The notes beneath the pieces are model-generated. The model worked only from the letters and a program-made list of their open reading frames with translations. It ran no database searches and was not told where the DNA came from. The translations under genes and the position numbers were made by a program. From NCBI GenBank assembly GCA_026182355.1, contig JAPFBL010000001.1:1364001-1428000 (forward strand): DNA of 64,000 nucleotides. The letters are read 5' to 3'. This document shows, piece after piece, positions 12,545 through 25,390 of the stretch (the stretch's first letter is position 1; the number at the start of each line of letters is the position of its first letter). The DNA comes from Hermatobates lingyangjiaoensis (Eukaryota; Arthropoda; Insecta; Hemiptera; Hermatobatidae).

Positions 12545-12650
12545 CGATTTAATAATGTTTGTACATATTTTTCTTTAGTGATACAAATATTTATCGCTGT
12601 TCATCTGTCTCTCAATTGTATGATGAGCATTTTTTGTAGCCATAGAACTA
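12545..12650 (+). repeat. Local direct duplication, copy 1
   Basis: Similar to 13121-13226 over about 105 bp (ATTTAATAATGTTTGT at the start, CTGTCTCTCAATTGTAT in the middle, TGAGCATTTTTT near the end). Confidence 0.65.
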
Positions 12651-13039
12651 ATATTCCAATTAAATTACAACCTTCTAATAATTGTTACACACATACGTTC
12701 TCGTGTTGGTGCCGATTCTTCTTTCTCATTCTTCCTTAGAGTAGTATCTCCATTGTCTCTTTTCTACTTCTTGTTTAATTTTTTACAACCTTCACTTCTA
12801 GTTTAAATCAACTAGATTATCAACTCTTAGTTTTAAATCAAATTTTAATTAAAAAGAGATTGAGTTTTTTAATATTTTTATTTAATTAGTTTATGTTTAA
12901 TTACCTTTGATTTCATTGTAACTATATATTAAAATTTTTTGCATTTAATATATAATTTTAGTAAATAGTAGTTAGCAGATGTAATACTATTATTTCATGT
13001 AATTTAACATTTATCATTTTGAGTGTTCTCTTATCAGTA

Positions 13040-13226
13040 TTCTTTATTTTTAAATTACTTTTTATTTGTTTATTAAATACTTTCCCTTTAACTTACTATG
13101 ACTTTGTTGCAACAGAAATATATCATTTAATAATGTTTGTGCATATTTTTCTTCAGTGATATGAATATTCATCGTTGCTTATCTGTCTCTCAATTGTATC
13201 ATGAGCATTTTTTTGCAGCCATATAA
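13040..13226 (+). repeat. Local direct duplication, copy 2
   Basis: 13060-13115 matches 12300-12355, and 13121-13226 matches 12545-12650. The two halves are adjacent here but are separated by the 12366-12544 inverted arm in copy 1. This copy therefore preserves the order without the arm. Confidence 0.6.
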
Positions 13227-14339
13227 TAATTTGTCTTCATATATTCCACTTGCACAGAACCCGCTTCCTACTACTTTAAACAAATCTTTTATACTATATA
13301 CTTTAAATCATCACTCAATAACTCTTCTTCAGTATTCCCTGGAGTCTTCAAAATTAAAATTATCTGACATACTTATTGCTTTCTGTAATAATATTTGACT
13401 TTATGATTCTCTTAATATGTCACTTTCAACCCTTAGAGTCAGTAACTTACAAATTTCATATATTGATATATTATCATCTACTTTACATATTGTCCTCAGC
13501 ACCTCTCTTACCTTTCTCAATTTATCTCTGAAGAAGAAGAACCATTGGTCATTCCTTCCAACTCCCTGTACCTACACAATGATACACCTGCTTTCAATTT
13601 TATCTGACCACATTTAACAAGTAGGTTTTCTTAAAAATAAAATACCTTATTATTCAACAACTCTTCCTTAATCATAAGATTAATCAAAAGTAAGGCTAAT
13701 TTAACCTTAAATATAGTGATCCCAGTCATTCTACTGGCAGTAAAAAGAAGAAATTATGAGATTGAATGATTTGATCAAACAATTATGTCTTTGTTTTAAG
13801 GACTGTTCTTTGTACTCTACTCCTATGGTCCATCACATCAACCTGTTTGAAAACGTTTACATTTCATTTAGGTTGATTCGATTGTACTACTTTCATACAA
13901 TATATACAGCCATGGAATCCCCCTTTCAACTATCATCCTATTACCTCAATAAAAAGGTGACTTCATTCACATATATTCTATCACCAAAGAAAATATAAAA
14001 CGTCTTATCTCCTCTTTGGTCCTATTTTAATGGAAAATATTTGGAGAAAACCCACGTCCAAAGTTACGTTTATCTCACTGAAAGGGTTTTAGAGTTCACG
14101 CATATACTTTTGTAACCTGATTAGATGTATTCATGCACCTTCGCCTCTCAGTTAATACAAGATAAAGTAGAATAGACTGATGTTTTTAACGTAGAGCCCT
14201 TTCGCCATGTTACGAGAAACCAACAGTTTCCTCACGAACGAGACAAAACGAGACTGTTTTCGTGAAGTGCCCAAGGTGGACCTCGCGGAGGCGGGCTTCC
14301 ACTACCAACATCAATAGAAGCTATAAAACCTAAGCCAGG
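13227..14339. other. AT-rich tract, grading into GC-richer sequence from 14150
   Basis: Three short plus-strand frames (13201-13998) are Ser/Leu/Ile-rich with no domain. From about 14190 the base composition becomes balanced and may belong to the LINE leader-like repeat that follows. Confidence 0.4.
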
Positions 14340-14960
14340 AGACTGATGGTTACTTGATGAAAGAGATATCATCAAGAATTACAGATTTAAAATGAAGGTG
14401 GAAAAATTTTTTAACGGTTAACAGGGAGTTGAGATTTGGCAAAGAATACATAAGTAATGGAAGGAGTCAGCGATTAGAAGAAAAGGTATTGGGGGAAGGA
14501 AAGAGAATCATCCAGACCATACACACATCGCGACACGCCAGGGAAACCTAATCCGCCCCAGCTTGGCACAACTAGCCTCGTCCGAATAATCTTATTCCCA
14601 ATGTGCAAACAAGTTGCCAATTAACTGGTGGCGAAAAAATCTCTTAAAAAAGGCAGGTGTAAGCCAGTAGAAGAAAAGAAAACATGGGATCAAGCTCCCG
14701 GAAAAATGTTCGACCGAGCAAACCTTCCACCCGTGGACACCAGCCCAAGACCCAGAACCCGAAGATAGCAGCTAAAGCCGCTCTTGTGCCACCAGAGTTG
14801 TATAAGACTAGTAAGGGTGGACCACCACCCAAGCTAGGACGTGAACAAGCAGATCTACCGCTCTCTGACACCGGCACAGACTAGCACCCCGCCCAGGTCG
14901 TGCCTTTCTTAGTTCACGCTATCCTGGCGTGTTAAGCCCCCCCACCACGACAAGGTGAAG
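14340..14960 (+). repeat. LINE leader-like dispersed repeat, copy A
   Basis: Diverged but collinear with 45138-45540: both have GGGA-TTG-GATTT, an AAGTT-CCA block, GAAAAA-TCT-TTAAAAAA-CAGGT, then a GC-rich, proline-codon-rich segment ending in GCAGCTAAAGCC. The copy continues to a C-run/G-run pair (14936-14975) that can form a hairpin. The order of a purine-rich leader and a Ser/Pro/Lys-rich start is what 5' ends of non-LTR elements look like. No reverse transcriptase follows, so it would be a 5' fragment. The LINE assignment is inference. Confidence 0.45.
14684..14884 (+). pseudogene. Possible truncated LINE ORF1 start
   Basis: A 66-codon open frame begins with ATG and is rich in Ser, Pro, Lys and Gly (an N-terminal MGSSSRKN, later PSTRGHQP and GGPPPKLG), typical of disordered N-termini of retrotransposon ORF1 proteins. 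The related copies near 7450-7510 and 45440-45530 share the Pro-Ser-Thr and Pro-Lys patch but are not open over the same length. No zinc knuckle or RRM follows. It is a candidate only. Confidence 0.3.
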
Positions 14961-17900
14961 GCACATCGGGGGGGATTCTTTTGTAACCACTTAAAATAAC
15001 ACATCTTTTTGAAAAGTTCACTTTATTAACTATTTACTGTTTTTAGACATTTTTTCTCCTAAACTACTATATCTAATGGCTTCGCTTTCGTAGTTATTAT
15101 TAAATCAATGTTTTCATTATACAAAAGAGTACAAATTGTTTAATAAAAGGTCAATTTTGCTCCAAATTGTAAAAAATGTTTCCTTGATACTGAATCTGAA
15201 AGTGCAAAAATGATTCTGGTCACGTATTTTGATGGAACATAATGAATTAACTAGAAACATTTTTCGTTAAACGATGATAAGCTTTTTCAATAAATTCAGA
15301 TTACTGGCAACATTTCATCATATAGAAAAGGTGTGTTATATTAAATTTTTTGAATTCAAGAACTGTTTTTTTCTTTCAGTCAGCGCTCAAATAGATCATT
15401 AAAATTTTTATATTTTAAATTTAGTTTTAGCTTAAAATTATGAAGTTATGAAACAAATATCACTAATTTCAAACTATTGTGAGAATACACATTATTTGAA
15501 AGGTGATACATAACTTCTAATAATCCCCATCTATCCTATTTGCTAGTTACTATCCTACATTAACTTTGAAAATTTTTCATCAAAATGATGAAAAAAAGAT
15601 TTCAGACTTCAACATATTTTTTAATAACTCCTAGTGTTATTTTAGGTTATTAATTTGATATACGAAGTATGAAATGTTTAAATTATTAAATCGAATACGA
15701 TGAGGACGCGTACATTTCAGCCATTTAAAAGATCAGAATGACTTCTTTTAAAAATTTCACTAAATCCTTCATTACTTTGTTATACTGATTCGGTAAAATA
15801 GTGATATTCTGTAATAATTGTAATTATATGTTATATACATAGAAAGATTAATCATAGTTTTCATGCCTGCAAACCCCCAAATCATCAACTTCAGAATAAA
15901 AGGAAAATTCTTCAATGATAGTCTTTTATAAAGACTAAAGCAATCTCCTGATGAAGCTTCAGAAAAATGAAAAAAAGGTGAAGTTTTACGAGGCTATTGA
16001 AACAACTGCGATTATGTGTCCAGTCGACAGAAAAAAAATAACGGGGACCTTCTACATAAAAATTAGCAATAAAAGCATATTTTTTTCAACTCTTGGTCAG
16101 TGCTTCTTACATAGCTCCAATAAGATCAATAAATAAATATTATAAAATTCTGCTACATCTAAAGATTAATCTAAGAATCACTCTTTTGGCTCATGGAATA
16201 CATCAGATTTGACTACCATAAACCAAATCGAACATATATTAATTAGCACAATACATCTTTCGAATTTAACCAGTGTTAATACATATAGAGGAACTAATAT
16301 TTATTTCAAATCCTTTTTATTTCCCAAATAAGAACTGCGATAGCAAATGATAGATATTCTACTAAAAATAAGACAAAAAATATGAAATACTGCTTTGATA
16401 AACAAAAACAGCGGGAGAGGGAATAAGTTAGAAGTTTTATGAGCTTTAATGTTTCAGTTGATGATAATATTGATTATAAATGAGAAAAGTAAAATAAGTA
16501 CTGGAAAAGGTTGTAAAGAAAGTGAGTAAAGTGAGCAGAGAAGAGTAATAAGAGTTCCTTGTTTTATGAAGAATGCTAAACAATATAATAATTTTCGTAA
16601 ATAATTAATATTGTATATGATTCAAAGTAGACACACCTAATCTACAACTAAAGAAAACATGAGAAGCGAATTGCTAAGAGAAAGGTACATAGGAAGGGAA
16701 TGCAGGAGTGGAAAAACAGGGAGCTAAAAACTTGTTAGGAACACCAAATTAAAATAAATGAATTAATTAACATAATTATCTAGAGTCTGATAATACTTTT
16801 ACCACAGTGTTTGATGATATGTCTTTACAATTGTCAGATTATAATAAATCTGACATTAAACTTGTTGTGAACGAGTTAGAATAATGTTTACTTAAAGAAA
16901 AATTCAGTAAGCTACTCAAGATTTTTAGTTTATTTTTCCTGGTACTATAAGTTTTACAGCTGTGAAATTTCAGTATTATTTCTGTGAAATAAAGAAATTA
17001 ACCATTTATTTTTCTTTAAACAATTTGACTCCTCTCTGGTAATTCCATATAAATAACACGTTTTTTCTCATTCCCATTCACTAAATTAAAACTGTTTAAG
17101 GAATATAGACTATAAGAAATATAATATAAGATAATTATATAATATATATAATATAATATAAGAAATTCCCCTCCAATTATAATAACTTTCAAACACGCAA
17201 AAGTCTATTCTAACACTGACGTCTAAACTTTGGGAAATTCAGAAATTTCATGCCCACAAGAGGAACTCCTCATTCTGTAGTAGCATGAATGTCTAAACAA
17301 TGTAGCTATCTTAATTACTCCCGAATTATGTCGTAAGTTCATTTCACCTCTCCTTCTGATGACGGCCACTCTGTTACTATACTTGTGCTTTCAGCCTTCA
17401 AAAAGTACATTTATTGCTTGGTATGCGATTCATCGGTGTGTATTAGGTATGATTTGTTCAACGTAGGTCTGGCATCCCATTAGAGTTAACCACTGCAACA
17501 ATTGTCAAACAGCTTCAGTTGACAATTTTAATAAACCAATTACCTTTCATGCTAACCACTGTGGACTACCCTTTAATGATTTCTAAAAGCCCATTTAGTG
17601 ATTCAATTGATATGTATAAAAATAATAGTGCACTATATTTGCACTGTTTCCCTTCATTTCAATGAGCCATACTTCTTATGTATAAGCTACTAATAAACAA
17701 AACATGAATCGTTACTTACATAACAAAAATCTCCATGTAAATAACCATAAAGATTGTGTTCATATTTAATCTGTAAAAGTTATATGTTATGAAAGATGAA
17801 AAATTCATATTACAATATTTTAAACAAATGACTATACAGAAAATCTACAAACACCTAGTCAAATACAAATGTTATCCCTTACGACTTTCATCCACAACAT

Positions 17901-18439
17901 TTGCTCGGTGGCACCATCTATCCCACAAATTATTAAAAAAGAGCTTTGAACGGTTAAACCAGCATTACCCATTTGTTTACATTTTGATATCCACCTAGCA
18001 GTATTATTATCGACCAAATTTATATTTACTTTCGAATGTGACAATGTTTCATTCGTTTACACTTTATTGATAAATTAAGAACCATGTGTCAATTAATAAT
18101 TAATGTTAAAAACTGTTCTTTTTTAATTAATGATGTTTTAATAAATTTATTTTCATAAATGATGTTTTATTTATCAGTATGAATTATAATCGTTTCTATT
18201 TGATAGTTTAATTTGATCAAATTTTGAGTCACATAAAATTTAGAGCACATACTGAGCAACACAGAAATAACAAACTATGACAACAGTATTTAAAAACCAA
18301 AAAACCCGATCTAATTAAGCACAGTTATTATTATTATTTTGTGTTTACTTGTGCAAAGTTTGGCCATTTTGGGGTACGAACTTAATCCCGGGCAAATCAA
18401 TAGTTTATTATAAACCATGTTTTGAAAACAGAAATTATA
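14961..18439. other. AT-rich tract
   Basis: AT-rich throughout. It includes a TA/ATA-rich low-complexity patch (17118-17162) and a purine-rich patch near 16480-16560. I see no element boundaries, coding similarity or copies of the other repeats. Confidence 0.5.
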
Positions 18440-18960
18440 TTAGCATCTATAAATTAGAAGAATATTGTGGGTGTTCCATTTAGTTTTGTTGTTGAAGGCG
18501 GATGAGGGCAGTAGCCGATACAGAGGCTGATTTGATTGAGAACCGTTGGTGTCATATTTCCCGAGACCCCATTAAAATAATGAACCATCCCCTTCCCAGT
18601 GTATCTGCCTAAATGGACTATTTTTTCAACCTTAGTTGTCCCCTTCGTTAGTGCCAAGGTCATTTGTTTCCCGGCCACTCTCTCTCCCCTTGGGAAGCGA
18701 AGAAGTCAACAGAAATTTATGGCCTCAGAACTGTTCAAACCCAGTGAATACAATGCCCTCCATTTCCTCCCACTAAAATACAGACGTAAAACAACCCCTA
18801 ACCAAATTACTTTCTACCTCTTTCCAAAATTAAATTTCAAAACAGTGGAAGAAATCTCATGTGACCTAAAAACAATCTTACTGTCTCCCAGCAATAACAA
18901 AGGCTGTCATCCCCTCAACTCTAATTCACTACATTGCCTTCTATCCGTCTGACTCAAAAT
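18440..18960. other. Base-balanced island with overlapping opposite-strand frames
   Basis: A 117-codon plus-strand frame (18599-18952) and a 74-codon minus-strand frame (18454-18678) overlap. Neither shows a recognised domain, splice-site-like flanks or codon periodicity that I can judge by eye. It could be a conserved noncoding element or a single decayed exon or transposon fragment. The plus frame contains LKYRRKTTPNQITFY, which I do not recognise. Confidence 0.25.
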
Positions 18961-19057
18961 ATTTCATTCAGGTAATAATAAATACTACTCATCAATCCTC
19001 AAAATATATTATTTAAAAAATAAATATACAACTTGAATAACCCCAAGGTAATGGATA

Positions 19058-19276
19058 TATTTATATATAAATGGTCAAACCACAATAAGAAATGAGAAAA
19101 AAGACGAAAATCTTTCAGCCGTAAGAAGCAGTCTTCGTCTGAGATTTGATCCTGACGAAGACCGCTTGTTACGGTTGAAATATCTTAGCCTTTTTCCCCA
19201 TTTCATATTGTGGTTTGAACATTGATTGATATTTCATGTGTTCATTGTGAAATCTTTTTATATTTACATATAAATG
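19058..19276. mobile_element. Palindromic Penelope-type element with 16-bp target duplication
   Basis: A 187-bp body (19074-19260) is flanked by TATTTAYATATAAATG at 19058-19073 and 19261-19276, a 16-bp target-site duplication with one mismatch. The body is two inverted arms, 19074-19138 and 19151-19222, plus a right-hand tail to 19260. Arm and tail match the Penelope-like element at 50.5-51.3 kb. Each arm carries the folded core motif; on the right it is CTGACGA (19152-19158), GACCG/CGGTT, GAAA (19177-19180). There is no coding sequence, so it must have moved in trans or lost its interior. Confidence 0.75.
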
Positions 19277-20126
19277 TAAAATATGTAAACTAGGTTACTT
19301 GTTATTATATTTTTTGTTTAGTTCATTTAGCTCTCTGATGATGTTGTACCAAAGGCCTTAGAGCATTGCATCTAATATATAATTGTTTATTGTGGTTGTT
19401 TAATTTACATATATATGTAGAAATCTCCTTACATGAACTGAGGTTTCATACGACATATAGGTTAAATATGAAACCAGAAACCGGTAAAAAAAACAATAAT
19501 TTCTTCAAAATCTTCTGACAGTTGAACTATAATTAATCTACAAACTACTTCGATGAATTTAGTAATTATAATGGTAATAGAGTTACTGCTGCACTATTAT
19601 TACTCACCTATTTATAATATGTACTGTTTTAATAAACTGACATTTATATGAAAAAGGAATCATTTGATATGTTAAAATCGAATTATTTTTTTTAACGGCA
19701 TATTTTTAAATAATGGCATATTTAAAAATTAAAATAATTTTTAACTAAATAGAATACTTAATAAATAGTAAAATAATGACCTGTTATGCTACAACAATAC
19801 TGTAGCAACAATGTGCTACAATAATTACAATTTATTAATCATAATTTACTTTACGGGTTTATAACATACTGTTACGTGACTTACTTCGTATAATAAGACA
19901 AAATACCCATCTCTGAATACAACATAATTGAAATTTTTGACAACAATTTAACAATATCAACATGAGAATATGAATAACTTCAAAGCTATTATTTTTGGAC
20001 AACAATTGAAAAACAAATATAAAAAAAAACCATAATAAATATGCGTAATTATGATTTCTGAACTAGAATGCAAAATTTATTGCAACAATTGATTTTCTTA
20101 TTAGGAAATTTTATTATATTTTAACT
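19277..20126. other. AT-rich tract, nothing recognised
   Basis: AT-rich. A CTGATGATG word inside GCTCT/AGAGC near 19327-19360 recalls the folded motif but lacks GAAA and is not called. Confidence 0.45.
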
Positions 20127-20179
20127 TTTCAAGGAGTAATTAACAGGTAATTATAAGTGTTGGAGTAAACATCTAATGA
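20127..20179 (+). repeat. Exact 53-bp direct repeat, copy 1
   Basis: Identical to 20840-20892 (starts TTTCAAGGAGTAATTAAC, ends AACATCTAATGA). The flanks differ. Confidence 0.85.
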
Positions 20180-20839
20180 GAATCTGGCTCTCGAACAATA
20201 TCAATCACATAATTGAATCAGTGAATAAATAAGAGCCCATTTAAATTTGTGGTCCTTCAGTTAAATGACAAATACATATATCCTGAAATTGAAATTTGGT
20301 TTATCAAGAAATTATTATTATTTAAAAGCATTAATATTAAAATAAACAAGAAGTAATCCTTTGCAATTTCACAGTTTCATAAAGTTTTAAGCATTGATAA
20401 TATGATTATTTAATGATAATAAAGCACAACAGTTTTTTGATCGTTTACTGCATTTTTTTAAATTGTTTTACCTATTTTACTTGTATTTCTACTTAAATAA
20501 TTGTATCCACTATTCAACTTTAGATATATAACGCATAAATGACAAATCATTGATCCGAAATTAATAAAAGAAGATCACAACAAGCTAAAATACACAAACA
20601 CAAGATAAAACTTAAGTTTTAAATGTCGTATAACCGTTTTCAAGAAGGTAGAATTAGAAAGGCAAAGGACACGATGGAAGTATCTCTCAGCAATCAACAG
20701 TGCACTCTAGGGTTGAAAAAAGAAAAATCACTTGAAAGAAAACAGAGGAAGTAGGATGGATAACATCAAAAATTATACATATAAACAAAAAAACAAAAGG
20801 TTTCATATAAAATAAACAAAAAAGAAAAATAATTAACTC

Positions 20840-20892
20840 TTTCAAGGAGTAATTAACAGGTAATTATAAGTGTTGGAGTAAACATCTAATGA
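20840..20892 (+). repeat. Exact 53-bp direct repeat, copy 2
   Basis: Identical to 20127-20179, 713 bp downstream. The 660 bp between the copies is AT-rich with no coding similarity. A (TA)n-rich patch (20893-20940) follows at once. A local duplication, a long target duplication around an unidentified insertion, or an assembly artefact would each give this. Confidence 0.85.
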
Positions 20893-21179
20893 ATATTAAT
20901 AAATATATATATATATTAAATATAAATATAAATATATATTAATTTAATGAAGAAAAGGTGAATATACATTCTTATGTTCAGTATAACCCTGTTTGGTATA
21001 GCTTATACAAGTCATCAAAAAATATATCATAGTGGACGTCGTGTTGGAAAATGAGTAAATTAAAGTATATAAGTGAGGCTCCTTGACGGTTGATATAGAT
21101 ATTAAGTATTTTGAATGCAGCCTACATATAACAAATCACATTTATTATGTTAAATTCAATTTTTAAACACAAAGATGAG

Positions 21180-21540
21180 CAGGATGCACTATCGTTAGTG
21201 GCAAGAAGAGTGTAGTTGCTTGAGAGGGTGAGTGTGAAATAGGGTGAATTAAGATGCTAACAGGTTAAACAACCACTGCGTTCTACAGTTATGTTGTCTG
21301 GTCCAAACGAGTACCTCTCGGAACCATCAGATTTCAGAGGAGATAACAGAGGAGATTTTGAGTTTGAGAGTACTATAGTTTGGGAAAGAGCTATAGGATG
21401 GATGTGATGATCACGTGGACGCCGAGGTTGTTTGACATGTCTGCTTCTTGATATCCCAAATCCTATTTCATTCCCGTTCTTTCCTGTAAGCGCTCTTTCT
21501 TCCTCTCCCTGCAACCAATACTATCGCATGCCCAGTGATT
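21180..21540. other. Base-balanced island, candidate conserved noncoding element
   Basis: GC content rises between AT-rich flanks. It contains a GATGTGATGATCACGTGGACG stretch with TGATCA and CACGTG cores near 21400-21420. The 85-codon minus-strand frame across it has no recognised domain. Confidence 0.3.
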
Positions 21541-22919
21541 GCATTTATTGCTTCGAATACCACAAATCCATTATATTTGGTTTAGCTTCGACTGGATAGT
21601 CATAAGTTGACAGTTAACAACTTTAAATTACCTTCCATTTCTCAAACTTTTGACCCTATGTTTCAACATTTAATGATTTTTACTGGCTACATGTCTTTTT
21701 GACAGGTTTTCAAGATAAGAAGTCAATGAAGATGGTAAGGTGAGACAACGAGTTCCTGACAAGGTGCACTTTGAACACTCGATGTTGGTAATGTTACATT
21801 CTTCATTCGCAATATTATATTTATGCTTATATATATTCTTTTTTCCATATATCAAAGATTTATTTTTGATATATTCCTTTCTTATTTAGATTAACATTTT
21901 TATAAATTCTTAATTTGATGTTTGCTTTAATTTGCACCTTTTGTTTATATATTTAAATACTTTATTTTCCGTTTCTTTTACTCCATTTTCTTAAATAAAA
22001 CCATAAAACAGACATATTCTAAAGCATAGCTATCCTCAACATTTGATATACAAATGCATTAATCTAGCAGAAATTTTCCATACAGTACAAACTAATCTGA
22101 TTTCTGACAGAACCCCAATTCCTAGCACTGTTTTCTTCCGTGATATTAACAAATTCGACAACTCAATTAATGAAACTTCCTATTCTATTCTTCTCCCTTC
22201 TAATTTGCAAACTCTATCTTCAACAAACAATCCTTATCTCCTTTAGAATACCCACACTAATCTCAACTGCCTATTTTTACTTTAGAGTTTGAGACAATCT
22301 TTTCATTCTGGCATTACGAAGTAGCGTGGACGTGGCAACTATTTAACCTTCTCTATTATTAACCCTAAACATCACTTAACCCCATCTGTCAGTGACTTCA
22401 TTATCCTCTTAACATTGTTATCTTCTATAGGACCAGACTACCTTTAATGTTAAAAGATCACACTAGATGCCTTCATTTTATGAGAACGGGACTTAGCTTC
22501 CGTAAGAATATGGACAGGTCATCTTCTGGTCAGTGCAGTAAATCTTCTGTTACTGCTAATGGACTGTTCACTCCCATTGTCTCCATTTTGATAAAAAGTA
22601 ATAAAAGTAAAAAGTAAAGTAATGATTCCAATTTTAATATTGTTTCCTATTGGTAAATATATAACTTCAAGGTCTTTCTCAGGGACCTTTATTTGACTCC
22701 TAGATGTTAGGGTATAATCAAGGATACATAATTCAGTCTATGTGTAAAATATTTTAGGATAATTATGAATACTTAATTATTAGGAATAGATTAATGAAGC
22801 ATTATAGATAACAAGTTCAGAATATTGTTATTTCAATTAATTCATAAATTAATTGTTTCACTGTAAAAATATTGTATGTATGTGAAAAAATAAGGTTGTG
22901 AGACGTTTTTAGAACAAAA
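21541..22919. other. AT-rich tract, nothing recognised
   Basis: No repeats or coding similarity were seen. A 67-codon plus-strand frame at 22043-22246 is Ser/Asn/Leu-rich and unremarkable. Confidence 0.45.
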
Positions 22920-23110
22920 GGTAGACTTAATAGGGCAATGAAGTGGGGCGAGGGTAGGGCATTGTCGGTGTCAGGTCCAAGCAAGTGCTGGCTTGACCTT
23001 ATCTAAAGGTCGCAGAGGCCATTCGAGTCACTGTAATGGTAGATCAGCCCTCCTCGCCCTTCGCCCTTACACTGGGGGCTAAAATGCCCCCAACTCCTTA
23101 AGAAAAGACC
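22920..23110. other. GC-rich island, not identified
   Basis: One of the most GC-rich stretches in the window, with GGGGCGAGGG and a later GGGGGCTAAAATGCCCCC hairpin (perfect GGGGGC/GCCCCC arms near 23074-23092). It could be an element end or a regulatory island. No coding frame is supported. Confidence 0.35.
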
Positions 23111-25390
23111 AAAACCAGTTTTATGTCTCATCCAAGTTGCCATCGTCAAATACTTCCTCCCCTCAGAGAGGTCGGTCTAACGAAACATACGAGCACATCA
23201 TCATTTACCTGAATAATCTATGTGCCCTTAGAAGCAAAAACCACATTTCAAAAAGTTCGCATTTGATATCATTATGAAAAAAAAATTAAGTCAACGAATA
23301 AAAATACGTAACCTATCACAGAGCCCTCACCTTTTCCCCTTAATTCCGATACTACTACGTTTACAAAACTACGCGGAGCAACTTCTGATAATTTCAGCGG
23401 ATAATTTACTTTACTGAAATTAATTGTTTTAACCTTATTTCTGAGCTTGAATTTGATACTTCCATAGTTGTTTTGTCTAGAAGTTTTCACTTCAGAAACG
23501 TGGGTTCAATACCTAAACACATAATTGTTTATGTTTCCGCGTTTTCTATGGCCACCCCGAGCCGGTTTTGTTATAGTTTTTGAAACATCTAAAAAATACA
23601 AAACAATATTGAAATGCATAAATATGTGTTCTAAAATATCAATAATGTTTTTATTTTATAACTAAAGTTTAAACATGAAAAACTCTTACAACATGACATA
23701 AATAATCACTCGATTAAATTAACTCCCATATTTTCCAGCAAAAGTGTTTTTTCTTGTAACTATTGATGTTTATTAATTTCCTTCATTCTTTGAAACTATC
23801 TTCTGATTCTTAATATTTCTAATTAACTTGAAGAATTATTTCTTAAAATTGTATAAAAATATGTAAGTTTATATAAAAACAGCAATTTACAGTTAAAAAC
23901 GTTGATTAAACTTGTGACAATCATATATAATCCTAAGATAAATCTGTATGTACTTTTTAAGAGTTTATTCAACTCTTATATGTACTTGTATGTACTCAAA
24001 ATGGTTTATTCAAGCTACGAGTATAACCGACCATAAGTGGTTATTAATTCTTAGTATAAATGTCTCTACCATGCAGATATCATTCCTGCGATTCTAGCAA
24101 TATTTTACTCTAAAAAGTGTTCTTTAAAAAATAAATGATTTTAAATTTAAAAAGTTTATTAAAATTTGACACATTATTATGCGATTGTTTTAACCTCAGA
24201 GCTAGACAGCTATCTTCCGCCTTGGATGAGATGTCCTCAATTGTTAGAGCAGTTGGAGCAAGTAAAAATGTTATAATTACAAATCCAGCAGTCACTGTAA
24301 ATTATAATCTGCATATTATATTTACATAACATCTAATGCAGATTATGTGTTTTATAATTAAGCATCTATTATAATATATTCCTGATATATATTCATGGAA
24401 AAGATACAAATTATAGCCGTGATGTCTCTTGAAACTCTAAATGAAAGTCATTCTCAATTCTTAATCGAAGAAAATTTCATTCATTGGTATTTTTCAAATA
24501 ACATGTAATATCTAGTAGAAGACTTTCATATCTGGAGAAATTTTTTACCTCAGAAAGTAAATATTAGTGAAATAGATTTGCAATTAATTTACAAGTAAAA
24601 ATTATAATTCACTTACAAGTAAAATAGTTCTGTTCTTATGGAACTTTCTTATAAAACAGGAGACAATGATTTACTTGTCTTTTTAATTATTACATTATTT
24701 CAATAAAGGTTAATATATAGAAATATTTTGTATCATTTTTACTTAATATTTGATTGAATATTATTATATTGTGAACTGAGCCAACGTCAAGAAGGTTAAG
24801 TGCTGAATGGAACCAATAAATTTATTCTATGGGTATATCTTTCAAAAGTAATTAAAAATAAAAATATATTTCTTAAATAATTAAAGTTATATTAGTAAAA
24901 AACATAATTTTATACTAATATGAAATGGCTTTAATAAAAGAATTATATAATTTAAATCAACTTTGAGTTAAATAATTAGTTTAAATTTGAAGGACCAACT
25001 TTTTGAATTCATTTCCTTAATCATTTACATTTCGCCATAGTTAATCATTGACGGTTGACCTAATTCATGTGAGCTGCATTCAGAATTTGTGTACATTTGA
25101 TAATGTTGGTTTTTAATGCATCGGAGATTAGTAAGTGGTACTTGGAAGCAAAAGTTAATTTAACTGAGACATTTTAGAAAGAGAATCATATTAATATATT
25201 TAAATGTTTTTGTAAAAGTAGTATTTGAGAAAAAAAATCTGTGTTTCAGCTTTGTTCAAAAGTAACTTATAAACCTCAAGGATGATTTGTAGAAGTGGTT
25301 TTTTGACTTGTGGAGGTACGGTTCAATTAATAATTCACTGTTTTATAATCGGATTTCGGTATGTTTTCTCTTATAAGTGGGAGTGTAGGA
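23111..25390. other. AT-rich tract, nothing recognised
   Basis: AT-rich. Short frames overlapping on both strands near 24110-24330 suggest nothing more than a short balanced patch. Confidence 0.45.

Noticed and set aside
14644..14877. Minus-strand 77-codon frame
   Set aside because: Antisense shadow of the LINE ORF1-like candidate; no domain.
19327..19362. Another folded motif copy (CTGATGATG inside GCTCT/AGAGC)
   Set aside because: It lacks GAAA and a central stem; probably chance or too decayed.
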